Below the pieces are notes generated by a model. The model saw only the letters and a program-made list of their open reading frames with translations, was not told where the DNA came from and searched no databases. Of a DNA stretch of 64,000 bases, positions 25,871 through 33,890 are shown in pieces. The stretch spans positions 4,588,001 through 4,652,000 of the forward strand of contig NZ_BLWC01000001.1 of NCBI RefSeq assembly GCF_013167895.1. Direction: 5' to 3'. Position numbers and translations under genes: made by a program. This DNA is from Streptomyces fulvorobeus (GTDB lineage: Bacteria > Actinomycetota > Actinomycetes > Streptomycetales > Streptomycetaceae). The stretch's first letter is position 1. Each line of letters begins with the position of its first letter.

Positions 25871-28369
25871 ATGTCAGCGATCGGTGGCATACCCGCACAC
25901 GGCGGCGCCGTGCCCGCTCCGGGGTCCGGGCGGCGCGCGTTACCTCGTGCGCTGGGCGCGGCCCGCATGCTGGTCCACGTCCTCCTGGTGGCGACGGCGC
26001 TCGGCGGGTCCGGCCTGCTGGCCTCCGCACTGGCGGCCGACGCGCTGGGCGCCCGGCTCCTCGGCATCGCCGTGTACGCGGCGGTGCCCGGGGTGGCGGG
26101 CTGGCTGCTCTCGCGGCGCGCCTGGAACGGGGGCAGGCGTGTCTGGTGGGGCCTGGTCGCCGTACAGGTGTGGTTGGTGCTCGGCGGTCTCGGGAACATC
26201 GCTGACGGGTCGGTGCACGGCTTCACCCAGCTGTTCCTGCCGGTACTGATCCTGGTCTTCCTCAACCGGCCGCAGAGCCGCGAGTGGTTCCGGCTGCCGG
26301 TGCGGGAGCGGGCGGAGAAGCCGGAGTTCTCGCTGCCGCACATGATCACCTGGCGGCGCGACCGCGGCCAGTCGGCGGTGGAGTACGTCGGACTGGTCAT
26401 GCTGGTCGCCGCGATCGTCGTGGCCCTGCTCGTGACGGGTGTCGGCGGCAGCATGGCGGACGGTTTCCGGTCGGCGATCTGCTCGGTCACGGGCACGGCG
26501 TGCCCGGCCGGCGGTGACGGCAGCGGCACGGTGGACGCCGGCCGGGGCCAGGACGGCGGAGCCACGGGGGGCGCGGACGAGGGCTCCACGGTGACGGGCG
26601 GCACGGGTTCCTCCGGATCGGGCTCGGGCTCCGGTTCGGGCTCCGGTTCCGGTTCGGGAGGCGCGGACGGTGGGGCCACGGGGGCCGGGGGCACCGATGG
26701 GGCGTCCGGTGGTACGGGTGGAGCCGGTGCGGGAGGTTCCACCGGCACCGGAGGCTCCACGGGTACCGGTGGTACCGGTGGTACGGAGGGGGCAGCCGGG
26801 GGCGGGACGGCGGGCGGACCCGACGGGTCCGGAGAGGACACCTACCCCGAGACCGGCGCCGAGCCCGAGGCGACGTACGACAACATCTCCGCGTCCGGCG
26901 AGGGCGACGGCGAGGGTGACGGCGACGGCGAGAACGACGCCGGCGACGAGGCCGAGGAGGAGGACTGCGGCGGCTGGGGCTTCTTCGGCTGTGCCTGGGA
27001 CCGCACCACCCAGGTGGCCAAGGGCGTGTTCGTCGACGGCATCGGGGGTGACATCGCCGGCATCATCGACCTCTTCAAGCCGGAGACCTGGTCCGGCATC
27101 GCCGACTACGGCACCCAGCTCGGCGACCAGTGGGTGCGCGACTCCGCGGGCGCCGCGGAGAAGTGGAGCGACGGCGACTACCTCGGCGCGCTCGGCGACT
27201 GGGGCGGCGCGTCGCTCAGCACCGTGGTCAAGGTCGGTGACGACGTCTTCGTCGGCGACGAGGTGCGCGAGCGCTGGAACAACGGCGAGAAGACCAGGGC
27301 CGTCACCGATGTGGTCTGGAACGTCGGGTCGCTCTTCATCCCCGGCTACGACGTCGCCAAGGTCATCGGCAAGGTCGGCGCACTCGGCAAGGTCGGCAGG
27401 GTCGCCGACGAGGTGGCCGAGGCCGCCGCCGACGCGGGCGACGCCGCCCGCCGCGCCCGTAAGGCGGCCGAGGCGGGGGACGTCGACGGGGTCAGGAAGG
27501 CCGCCGAGGAGGCCGACGAGGCGGCGGACGCGGCCGAGGACGCGGCCCGCAGGACCGGCTGCACCATCGCCTCCGGCCCGGTGGTCCGCCACGGGCACAC
27601 CGGGAACATCGAGGGCGTCGCCGGGGCGGGCAGCGGGGTGCTGGCATCGGGGCGGCCGGACCGGGTGATCCTCGCCGAGGGCGGGTGCGACGAGGCGGCC
27701 AAAGCCGAGGCGAAGATGGCCCGCGACCAGGAGCGGGCCGCCCACCTCGAACGGAAGCGGGCCGAGGAGCCCGAGCGCGCGCGCCAGGCCGAGCTGAAGA
27801 AGAAGCAGTACCCGGAGCCGCAGCGCAACGACACCTCCGACCCCCGCAACTACCAGCCGCCCGCCTGGGCCGAGGACCTCGACACGCCCACGCTCGGCGA
27901 CGCCGACCTCGGAGACGGCTACTGGGCGAGCCGCGACCGCAACCCCCCGCCCAACTGGGAGAACGAGTCCTGGCTCCGCTACCAGGAGCAGGTGACCGGC
28001 ACCAACCGGGGAAGCGAGTACGTCGTACCGCATCCGGACGAGGGCGTGCCCGCCGTGGAGTACGACGGCTGGGACTCCAGCCGGCAGACGTTCCTGGAAG
28101 CGAAGAACGGTTACGACAGCTACCTGTCCAAGAGCGACCCCGGCACGCTCACCGATTCGGGGCGCAAGAAGTTCCTCGACGAGGCGCAGCGCCAGGTCGA
28201 CGCGTCCGGTGGCCGGGCCGTCGAGTGGCACTTCTCCGACCCGGACGTGGCCAAGGCGGCGCGCAAGGCGTTCCGTGACGCGGGACTCCCGGTCAAGGTG
28301 GTACCCACCCCGCAGAAGAAGCCGGGCGGTCCGCGCGATCCCGAGGCGTTCGACCCGAAGCCGAACTGA
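25871..28369 (+). CDS. Polymorphic toxin: TM segments, pilin-like helix, Gly/Ser linker, restriction-endonuclease-fold (Tox-REase-5-like) C-terminus
   Basis: An 832-residue protein. About four hydrophobic helices lie in residues ~30-140, followed by a Flp/TadE pilin-like segment RGQSAVEYVGLVMLVAAIVV (~164-183). A Gly/Ser/Thr-rich linker (~215-325), an acidic stretch, a pretoxin-like region (GGDIAGIIDLFKPETWSGIA) and charged helices follow. The last ~130 residues carry YDGW (Asp ~732) and EAK (Glu ~743, Lys ~745), a D...ExK nuclease site within a WLRYQEQVTG ... VEYDGW ... LEAKNGY pattern recalled from Tox-REase-5. It likely cleaves nucleic acid of rival cells. TAGCGT at 25819 makes the GTG at 25823 fall before the transcript start, so ATG 25871 is chosen. 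Codon 24 is TTA. Confidence 0.75.
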   Translation: MSAIGGIPAHGGAVPAPGSGRRALPRALGAARMLVHVLLVATALGGSGLLASALAADALGARLLGIAVYAAVPGVAGWLLSRRAWNGGRRVWWGLVAVQVWLVLGGLGNIADGSVHGFTQLFLPVLILVFLNRPQSREWFRLPVRERAEKPEFSLPHMITWRRDRGQSAVEYVGLVMLVAAIVVALLVTGVGGSMADGFRSAICSVTGTACPAGGDGSGTVDAGRGQDGGATGGADEGSTVTGGTGSSGSGSGSGSGSGSGSGGADGGATGAGGTDGASGGTGGAGAGGSTGTGGSTGTGGTGGTEGAAGGGTAGGPDGSGEDTYPETGAEPEATYDNISASGEGDGEGDGDGENDAGDEAEEEDCGGWGFFGCAWDRTTQVAKGVFVDGIGGDIAGIIDLFKPETWSGIADYGTQLGDQWVRDSAGAAEKWSDGDYLGALGDWGGASLSTVVKVGDDVFVGDEVRERWNNGEKTRAVTDVVWNVGSLFIPGYDVAKVIGKVGALGKVGRVADEVAEAAADAGDAARRARKAAEAGDVDGVRKAAEEADEAADAAEDAARRTGCTIASGPVVRHGHTGNIEGVAGAGSGVLASGRPDRVILAEGGCDEAAKAEAKMARDQERAAHLERKRAEEPERARQAELKKKQYPEPQRNDTSDPRNYQPPAWAEDLDTPTLGDADLGDGYWASRDRNPPPNWENESWLRYQEQVTGTNRGSEYVVPHPDEGVPAVEYDGWDSSRQTFLEAKNGYDSYLSKSDPGTLTDSGRKKFLDEAQRQVDASGGRAVEWHFSDPDVAKAARKAFRDAGLPVKVVPTPQKKPGGPRDPEAFDPKPN
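26620..26790 (+). repeat. Gly/Ser/Thr-coding low-complexity repeats in toxin linker
   Basis: Short imperfect tandem units such as GGCTCCGGTTCG and GGTACCGGTGGT encode (SG)n, then GGTG/GGA runs. They form the flexible linker between the membrane/pilin-like part and the C-terminal toxin region. Such repeats are prone to length change and assembly error. Confidence 0.7.
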
Positions 28370-28449
28370 GGGTGTCCGGGAACGACACCGCCTAGGGTGG
28401 CAGCGCTGGACGGGGGGAAGAGAGTGTCACAGAGGTACGGAGGCGGGAC

Positions 28450-29166
28450 ATGCGACGTGTGGTGCGGGGATTCTGGGGTCCCAGGCAGGAGTCGGCGCAG
28501 GCGCTGGCCCGGCGTTGGAAGCAGACGCTGGACCGGCTCGCCGTACTGCTGCCCGAGGCGTGCGCCGGTACCGGGGACGAGCCTGCCTGGCGGAACGTGC
28601 CGGGCTCCGGGCCCGCCACCGCTCTGCGGCCGGACGAGAAGTCGCTGCTCGCCGCCGTACGGGCCGCGCAGGCCGCGGACGGCTGGTCGGACCGTACGGG
28701 GAGCAGCACGCAGTTCGTCGCGGAGCGGACGCCCGGCTGGAAGGTCGAGGTCACCGGGCGGGTCGGCGGCACCTCGGAGTACCTCCTCCAGACGGTCGTC
28801 ATCGGTGTCCGTCCACCGGAGGGCGCCGAGGTCCCCGACACCGCGCTCCTGGCGGCCGTCGCCGAGGTGTGGGAGGCGGACTTCGGAGGGGTGAGCAACG
28901 ACGACGTGCTCGACTCGCTGGAGGATGACGGGGGTTTCGCTCCCGACGAGCCGTCGGTCGGCTGGATCGGCTACCTCTCATCGGCCCGGGCCGCCCTGCT
29001 GCCGCAGGACCTCGCCGACGCGCGCGAGGAGGTGGGCTCCCAGGGCGTTCTCCTGGAGATCGCCGCACCCGGCGACGCGGCGGCGGTGCTCGCCGCCAAC
29101 CTGCGGCTCCGCGAGGCGGGGGTGCTCCGGGGGCTGCCGCGACCGATGGACCGGGCCGCGCTGTGA
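28450..29166 (+). CDS. Candidate immunity protein for the upstream toxin (Imm52-like)
   Basis: A 238-residue soluble acidic protein starting MRRVVRGFWGPRQESAQALA with GGAGGCGGG before the ATG. No signal peptide or membrane segment is seen. The conserved-looking segment SVGWIGYLSSARAALLP and overall layout resemble what I remember of Imm52, an immunity family usually paired with Tox-REase-5 toxins; this match is from memory. It begins 80 bases after the toxin gene, behind a TAGGGT box (28393-28398), so it may have its own promoter, as immunity genes often do. The next gene overlaps its stop. Confidence 0.6.
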   Translation: MRRVVRGFWGPRQESAQALARRWKQTLDRLAVLLPEACAGTGDEPAWRNVPGSGPATALRPDEKSLLAAVRAAQAADGWSDRTGSSTQFVAERTPGWKVEVTGRVGGTSEYLLQTVVIGVRPPEGAEVPDTALLAAVAEVWEADFGGVSNDDVLDSLEDDGGFAPDEPSVGWIGYLSSARAALLPQDLADAREEVGSQGVLLEIAAPGDAAAVLAANLRLREAGVLRGLPRPMDRAAL

Positions 29167-29717
29167 CCGCCAGGGCGGGGGAGGAGTTCGACGTCGTACG
29201 GGCGGTCGCCGACGTCGAGGCACTGCTGGCCGGGCCGGTCCCGGCGGACGGGCCGACCGTCGCCGTGGGCGATCCGGCCACGGGGGAGTGGACCACGACG
29301 CGTGGTGAGGGCTTCCGGGTCGTGCCGCTGTGGGAGGGCGAGGCGCTCACAGGGCTGTACGAGCCCGAATGGAACGAGGAGGTGGGCGTCGCCGAAGGCC
29401 ACCTCGCCGCTTTGGTGGGGGAGTTGGACGCCCGCTGGGGTGTGCACCGGAAGGTGGCCATGCACGTGCCGTTGTTCCGCAGGCGGCGGGGAGCGCCCGT
29501 GCCGCCGCTGTTCGGCGCCCTGCTGGCGGAGGACTGCTACGGGGACCTGTGGGTGTGGGGGCCGGTGACGGTCGAGGGGCCCGGGGCCGTGCGCCGGTGG
29601 GTGGCGGTGAGCGCCGGGCACAGCGACGGTGACGCGCCCGTGGTCATGGCGGCGGCGGTCAGCGACCGGCCGGTCGTCGGGCTGCCGGATGAGGACGACT
29701 GCGTGGACAGCCCTTAG
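29163..29717 (+). CDS. Hypothetical protein of the toxin cassette, possible second immunity factor
   Basis: A 184-residue soluble acidic protein (MTARAGEEFDVVRAVADVEA...). Its GTG start lies in the GTGA overlapping the stop of the candidate immunity gene, so the two are translationally coupled. It has Trp-rich segments (WNEEVGVAEGHLAALVGELDARWG; DLWVWGPV) and no signal peptide. No family was recognised. Position suggests an accessory immunity protein or toxin partner; this is inference only. It converges on the PucR-type regulator, only nine bases apart. Confidence 0.6.
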   Translation: MTARAGEEFDVVRAVADVEALLAGPVPADGPTVAVGDPATGEWTTTRGEGFRVVPLWEGEALTGLYEPEWNEEVGVAEGHLAALVGELDARWGVHRKVAMHVPLFRRRRGAPVPPLFGALLAEDCYGDLWVWGPVTVEGPGAVRRWVAVSAGHSDGDAPVVMAAAVSDRPVVGLPDEDDCVDSP

Positions 29718-29726
29718 GGCTCTCCT

Positions 29727-30899
29727 TCACAGCCGCGCCGTCTTCAGCGCCATGTGCAGCAACAGCCGGTCCTCGCCGTCGTTGAGGTCGAGCCCCGTCA
29801 GCTGGTGGACGCGCGAGAGCCGGTAGTAGAGCGTCTGGCGGTGGATGCCCAGCTCCGCCGCCGTCCGGCCGGCCTGGCCCGCGCAGTCGAGGAACACCTC
29901 GGCGGTGCGGGCCAGTTCGCTGTGCGGCGGGGTCAGCAGGGGGCGTATCGCGGGGTCCGGGAGGCCGTCCGCCGGCCGGGGGAGTGAGGTCAGCAGCCGG
30001 TACGGGCCGATGGCCCGCCAGTCGGCGACCGGGCCGAAGCGGGTCCCGGCCGTGGCGGCGCGGGCCGCCGACACCGCCTCGTGCCAGGAGGCGGCCAGCT
30101 CCGCCAGGCCCCGCCGGGGGACGGCGATCCCGGCTGTGGCGGCCGTGCCCGCGGCGGAGCGCAGCCGCCCGGCCGCCGTCGTGGCGGGGTCCAGGACATC
30201 GGACGAGCGCAGTCTGACCAGTGCGGCGAGCGACACCTGGGCGTCTCCGGCACCCGCCGAGGAGCCCGGCCCGGCCGGGTACGCGACCGTGGACAAGGCC
30301 GCCGCCGACGGCACCGTACGCACCGACGGGGTCTCCTCGGCCCACGGGCTCACGCACACCACCGTGTGCAGCCCGTCCGCGTCCGGGCCGAGCGCCTCGC
30401 GCAGCGCGGCCACCGCCATGTCCCGCTGCCAGCCGCGCACCGCCGTGAGGACCGCCCCGAACTCCCGGGAGAGGTCCGTGCCCGCCCGCGCCTCGTCGGA
30501 GAGCAGCGCCCCGATCCTGGACGCCACGTCCATCGCGGCCGTCAGCCGGTCGTCGCCCGGGCCGGGGTCCGCGTCGAGCAGCCACACGTAACCGAGCACG
30601 ACACCCCGGTGGCGTACCGGAAGGCAGATCCGGCCCCGGAAGACACCGGCCTCCGGGGCGGCCGGGATGCGGACGGGGCCGGTGGCGCGGGTGATGCCGA
30701 AGTTCTCGAACCAGGCCCGGACGGCAGGGGTGGAGCGCCGGGTCAGGATCGACCGGGTGCGGACCGGGTCCATCGCCGTGTCGTCGTCGCTGTCGTGGGC
30801 CCCGAAGGCGACCAGGCCGAAGTCCCGGTTCTCCAGGGTCGCCGGAGCGCCGAGCAGGGCGGAGATCTCGTCGACCAGCTCCTGGTAGTCGCCTTTCAT
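29727..30899 (-). CDS. PucR/CdaR-type transcriptional regulator, probable regulator of proline catabolism
   Basis: A 390-residue regulator with an N-terminal sensory region (GDYQELVDEISALLGAPATL... ICLPVRHRGVVLGYVWLLD), a central GGDEF-like degenerate domain and a C-terminal PucR helix-turn-helix (LGIHRQTLYYRLSRVHQLTGLDL). It is divergent from the proline dehydrogenase-pruA operon, with an 18-bp palindrome between them. PucR-type activators often control adjacent catabolic genes, so regulation of proline degradation is likely. The ATG at 30899 is immediately preceded by AAGGGG, which is closer than usual; an upstream in-frame start near 30947 would pass through the palindrome. Confidence 0.82.
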   Translation of the reverse strand: MKGDYQELVDEISALLGAPATLENRDFGLVAFGAHDSDDDTAMDPVRTRSILTRRSTPAVRAWFENFGITRATGPVRIPAAPEAGVFRGRICLPVRHRGVVLGYVWLLDADPGPGDDRLTAAMDVASRIGALLSDEARAGTDLSREFGAVLTAVRGWQRDMAVAALREALGPDADGLHTVVCVSPWAEETPSVRTVPSAAALSTVAYPAGPGSSAGAGDAQVSLAALVRLRSSDVLDPATTAAGRLRSAAGTAATAGIAVPRRGLAELAASWHEAVSAARAATAGTRFGPVADWRAIGPYRLLTSLPRPADGLPDPAIRPLLTPPHSELARTAEVFLDCAGQAGRTAAELGIHRQTLYYRLSRVHQLTGLDLNDGEDRLLLHMALKTARL

Positions 30900-30918
30900 C
30901 CCCTTATTCTCGCACCCT

Positions 30919-30936
30919 CTCAGACATATGTCTGAG
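30919..30936. promoter_or_regulatory. 18-bp perfect palindrome, probable operator between regulator and proline genes
   Basis: CTCAGACATATGTCTGAG is a perfect 18-bp dyad in the 180-bp divergent interval, 19 bases from the regulator's start codon. It is AT-richer than its surroundings and is the natural candidate binding site for the PucR-type protein, for autoregulation and for control of proline catabolism. Confidence 0.6.
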
Positions 30937-31079
30937 GTGTGGACCACGGATGCGTGACAGGTGTCGATGGCACAGGATCGGAGAGGTCCTTAGATTTCAC
31001 GGTGGTTCTCCGTGCTGTACCGGTCCGTGTCACTTCGTACCCCTACAGCCTCGTTCGTCTGATTCCGTGGAGGTGCCCC

Positions 31080-32006
31080 GTGCTGGGTCCCGTGATTCTC
31101 GCCGCGTCCCGCAGCGACAAGATGCGTCGTTTCATCTCGGCGGCGCCGGGCACGAAGCAGGTCGTCGCCCGGTTCATCGCCGGTGAGACCGTCGAGCAGG
31201 TCGTCCCCATCGTCGAGGACGCGGCAGGCAAGGGCCTGGAGGTCACCCTCGACGTCGTCGGCGAGGACATCACGACTCCCGCGCAGGCCACGGCGGCGCG
31301 CGACGCCTATCTGGAGCTGATCGGCCGGCTCAGGGAGCTGGGCCTCGGCACCCGGGCCGAGATGTCCGTCAAGCTGTCGATGTTCGGCCAGGCGCTGGAC
31401 GGAGGCCACGAGCTGGCCCTCGCCAACGTGCGACCCGTCGTCGAGGCCGCCGCCGCGATCGGCACCACGGTGACGCTGGACGCCGAGGACCACACCACCC
31501 TCGACTCGATGTTCGCCATCCACGAGGAGCTGCGGAAGGACTTCCCGCAGACCGGCTGTGTGATCCAGGCGTACCTCTTCCGCACCGAGGACGACGCCCG
31601 CCGCCTGGCCGCCGCCGGCAGCCGCGTCCGCATCGTCAAGGGCGCCTACAAGGAGCCCGCCTCCGTCGCGTACCAGGACAAGGCCGAGACCGACAAGGCG
31701 TTCGTCCGCGTCGTCAGGATCCTGATGGAGGGCGAGGGCTACCCGATGATCGGGTCCCACGACCCCCGCCTCATCGCCATCACCCAGGAGCTCGCCCGCA
31801 ACGCCGGGCGCAAACTGGACGAGTACGAGTTCCAGATGCTGTACGGCATCCGCAGCGACGAGCACGTCCGGCTCGCGGCCGAGGGCCACCGGATGCGCGT
31901 CTACACGGCGTACGGCACCGACTGGTACGGCTACTTCATGCGGCGCCTCGCGGAGAAGCCGGCCAACCTGCTGTTCTTCGGCCGCTCCGTCCTCACCAAG
32001 GGCTGA
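31080..32006 (+). CDS. Proline dehydrogenase
   Basis: A 308-residue monofunctional FAD-dependent proline dehydrogenase, oxidising proline to pyrroline-5-carboxylate at the membrane. Family motifs are present: EMSVKLSMFGQALDGG, VTLDAEDHTTLDS, RIVKGAYKEPASVAYQDK and the C-terminal substrate/FAD segment AYGTDWYGYFMRRLAEKPAN. The GTG at 31080 has TGGAGGTG upstream and yields the normal N-terminus LGPVILAASRSDKMRRFI. The next gene encodes the second step of the pathway 47 bases later. Confidence 0.92.
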   Translation: MLGPVILAASRSDKMRRFISAAPGTKQVVARFIAGETVEQVVPIVEDAAGKGLEVTLDVVGEDITTPAQATAARDAYLELIGRLRELGLGTRAEMSVKLSMFGQALDGGHELALANVRPVVEAAAAIGTTVTLDAEDHTTLDSMFAIHEELRKDFPQTGCVIQAYLFRTEDDARRLAAAGSRVRIVKGAYKEPASVAYQDKAETDKAFVRVVRILMEGEGYPMIGSHDPRLIAITQELARNAGRKLDEYEFQMLYGIRSDEHVRLAAEGHRMRVYTAYGTDWYGYFMRRLAEKPANLLFFGRSVLTKG

Positions 32007-32053
32007 CCTGCCCGGCTGACCCCCACCCCCTGACACAAGGAGACAAGGCACTC

Positions 32054-33685
32054 ATGGACGCTGTCACCCAGGTCCCCGCGCCGGTCAACGAGCCGGTCCG
32101 CTCCTACGCCCCCGGATCGCCCGAGCGCGCCCGCCTCGAAGTGAAGCTCAAGGAGCTCGCCGAGAACCCGGTCGAGCTGCCGATGACCATCGGCGGCGAG
32201 AGGCGGATGGGCGGCGGTGAGCGTTTCGACGTCGTGCAGCCGCACAACCACAAGGCCGTCATCGGCACCTTCGCCGCCGCCACCCAGCAGGACGCGCAGG
32301 ACGCGATCGACGCGGCCCTCGCCGCCGCCCCGGCCTGGCGCGCGATGGCCTTCGACGACCGCGCCGCGATCATCCTGCGCGCCGCCGAGCTCCTCGCGGG
32401 CCCCTGGCGCGAGACGCTGGCCGCCTCCACGATGCTCGGCCAGTCCAAGACCGCGCAGCAGGCCGAGATCGACACGCCCTGCGAGCTCGTCGACTTCTGG
32501 CGCTTCAACGTGCACTACGCGCGCCAGATCCTCGCCGAGCAGCCCCCGGCCAACTCCCCCGGCGTGTGGAACCGCATGGACCACCGCCCGCTGGAGGGCT
32601 TCGTCTACGCGATCACGCCGTTCAACTTCACCGCCATCGCGGGCAACCTGCCCACCGCCCCCGCTCTCATGGGCAACGTGGTGGTCTGGAAGCCGTCCCC
32701 CACGCAGACCCACGCCGCCGTGCTGCTGATGCAGCTCCTCGAGGAGGCCGGGCTGCCGAAGGGCGTCATCAACCTGGTGACCGGTGACGGCATCGCCGTC
32801 TCCGAGGTGGCCCTGAACCACCGTGACCTGGCCGGTATCCACTTCACCGGCTCGACCCCCACCTTCCAGCACCTGTGGAGGACGGTCGGCAACAACATCG
32901 CCAAGTACCGCACCTACCCGCGGCTGGTCGGCGAGACCGGCGGCAAGGACTTCGTCGTCGCCCACCCGAGCGCCGACCCGGCCGTCCTGAAGACCGCGCT
33001 GACGCGTGGCTCCTTCGAGTACCAGGGCCAGAAGTGCTCGGCGTCCTCGCGGGCGTACGTACCCGCTTCCCTCTGGAACTCCGGTTTCAAGGAGGCGTTC
33101 GCCGCCGAGGTCGACGGCATCGCCATGGGTGACGTCACCGATCTGTCCAACTTCATCGGCGCCGTGATCGACGAGCGTTCCTTCGCGAAGAACAAGGCCG
33201 CGATCGACCGTGCCAAGGCCGACCCGAGCTGCGCGATCGTCGCGGGCGGCACGTACGACGACTCGGTCGGCTACTTCGTCCGGCCCACGGTCATCGAGTG
33301 CACGGACCCGTCGAACGAGGTCTTCACGACCGAGTACTTCGGCCCGATCCTCGCGGTCCACGTGTACCAGGACGAGGAGTACGACGCCATGCTGGAGCAG
33401 ATGGAGTCGGCCTCCGACTATGCCCTGACCGGTGCGGTCATCGCCAACGACCGCGCCGCGGCGGCCCGCACGATGGAGAAGCTGCGGTACGCCGCGGGCA
33501 ACTTCTACATCAACGACAAGTCGACCGGTGCCGTCGTCGGCCAGCAGCCCTTCGGCGGCGGCCGGGCCTCCGGTACGAACGACAAGGCCGGTGCGCCGCA
33601 GAACCTGCAGCGCTGGACGCTGACCCGCGCCATCAAGGAGACGCTGGTTCCGCCGACCGACTACACCTACCCCCACCAGGGCTGA
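32054..33685 (+). CDS. pruA: 1-pyrroline-5-carboxylate (L-glutamate gamma-semialdehyde) dehydrogenase
   Basis: A 543-residue aldehyde dehydrogenase completing proline degradation to glutamate with NAD+. Visible motifs are the N-terminal VPAPVNEPVRSYAPGSPER, the cofactor loop FTGSTPTFQHLWR, the general base in VGETGGKDFVVAH and the catalytic cysteine in FEYQGQKCSASSRAYVP. Length and N-terminus match the pruA1 subfamily. It follows proline dehydrogenase by 47 bases with ACAAGGAGACAAGG upstream, so the two form one operon. Confidence 0.94.
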   Translation: MDAVTQVPAPVNEPVRSYAPGSPERARLEVKLKELAENPVELPMTIGGERRMGGGERFDVVQPHNHKAVIGTFAAATQQDAQDAIDAALAAAPAWRAMAFDDRAAIILRAAELLAGPWRETLAASTMLGQSKTAQQAEIDTPCELVDFWRFNVHYARQILAEQPPANSPGVWNRMDHRPLEGFVYAITPFNFTAIAGNLPTAPALMGNVVVWKPSPTQTHAAVLLMQLLEEAGLPKGVINLVTGDGIAVSEVALNHRDLAGIHFTGSTPTFQHLWRTVGNNIAKYRTYPRLVGETGGKDFVVAHPSADPAVLKTALTRGSFEYQGQKCSASSRAYVPASLWNSGFKEAFAAEVDGIAMGDVTDLSNFIGAVIDERSFAKNKAAIDRAKADPSCAIVAGGTYDDSVGYFVRPTVIECTDPSNEVFTTEYFGPILAVHVYQDEEYDAMLEQMESASDYALTGAVIANDRAAAARTMEKLRYAAGNFYINDKSTGAVVGQQPFGGGRASGTNDKAGAPQNLQRWTLTRAIKETLVPPTDYTYPHQG

Positions 33686-33723
33686 TCCCCCCGGGCGCCG
33701 CACAGGCGGCCCCGCCGCGAGTC

Positions 33724-33761
33724 CCGCCCCCCGTCCGGCCCCCCAGCCGGCCGGGGGGCGG
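33724..33761 (+). terminator. Terminator hairpin after pruA
   Basis: CCGCCCCCC (33724-33732) pairs with GGGGGGCGG (33753-33761), extended inward by CCGG pairs. It lies 39 bases after the pruA stop. Confidence 0.65.
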
Positions 33762-33890
33762 TCTCCGTCCGCGGGGACCGCGGCGGCCGTCCGGTTCCCG
33801 CCAGGCACCCTTGCGGCATCAGTAATGCGCATGTCAAATTCCTTGCTCGGTAGGTACGTCCCTGCACGTCATCCGAGAAGGAGCTCCCCC

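Noticed and set aside
26620..26790. Repeats resembling a CRISPR-like or satellite array
   Set aside because: The units are 6-12 bp, in frame, and encode a Gly/Ser/Thr linker; there are no spacers and no cas genes.
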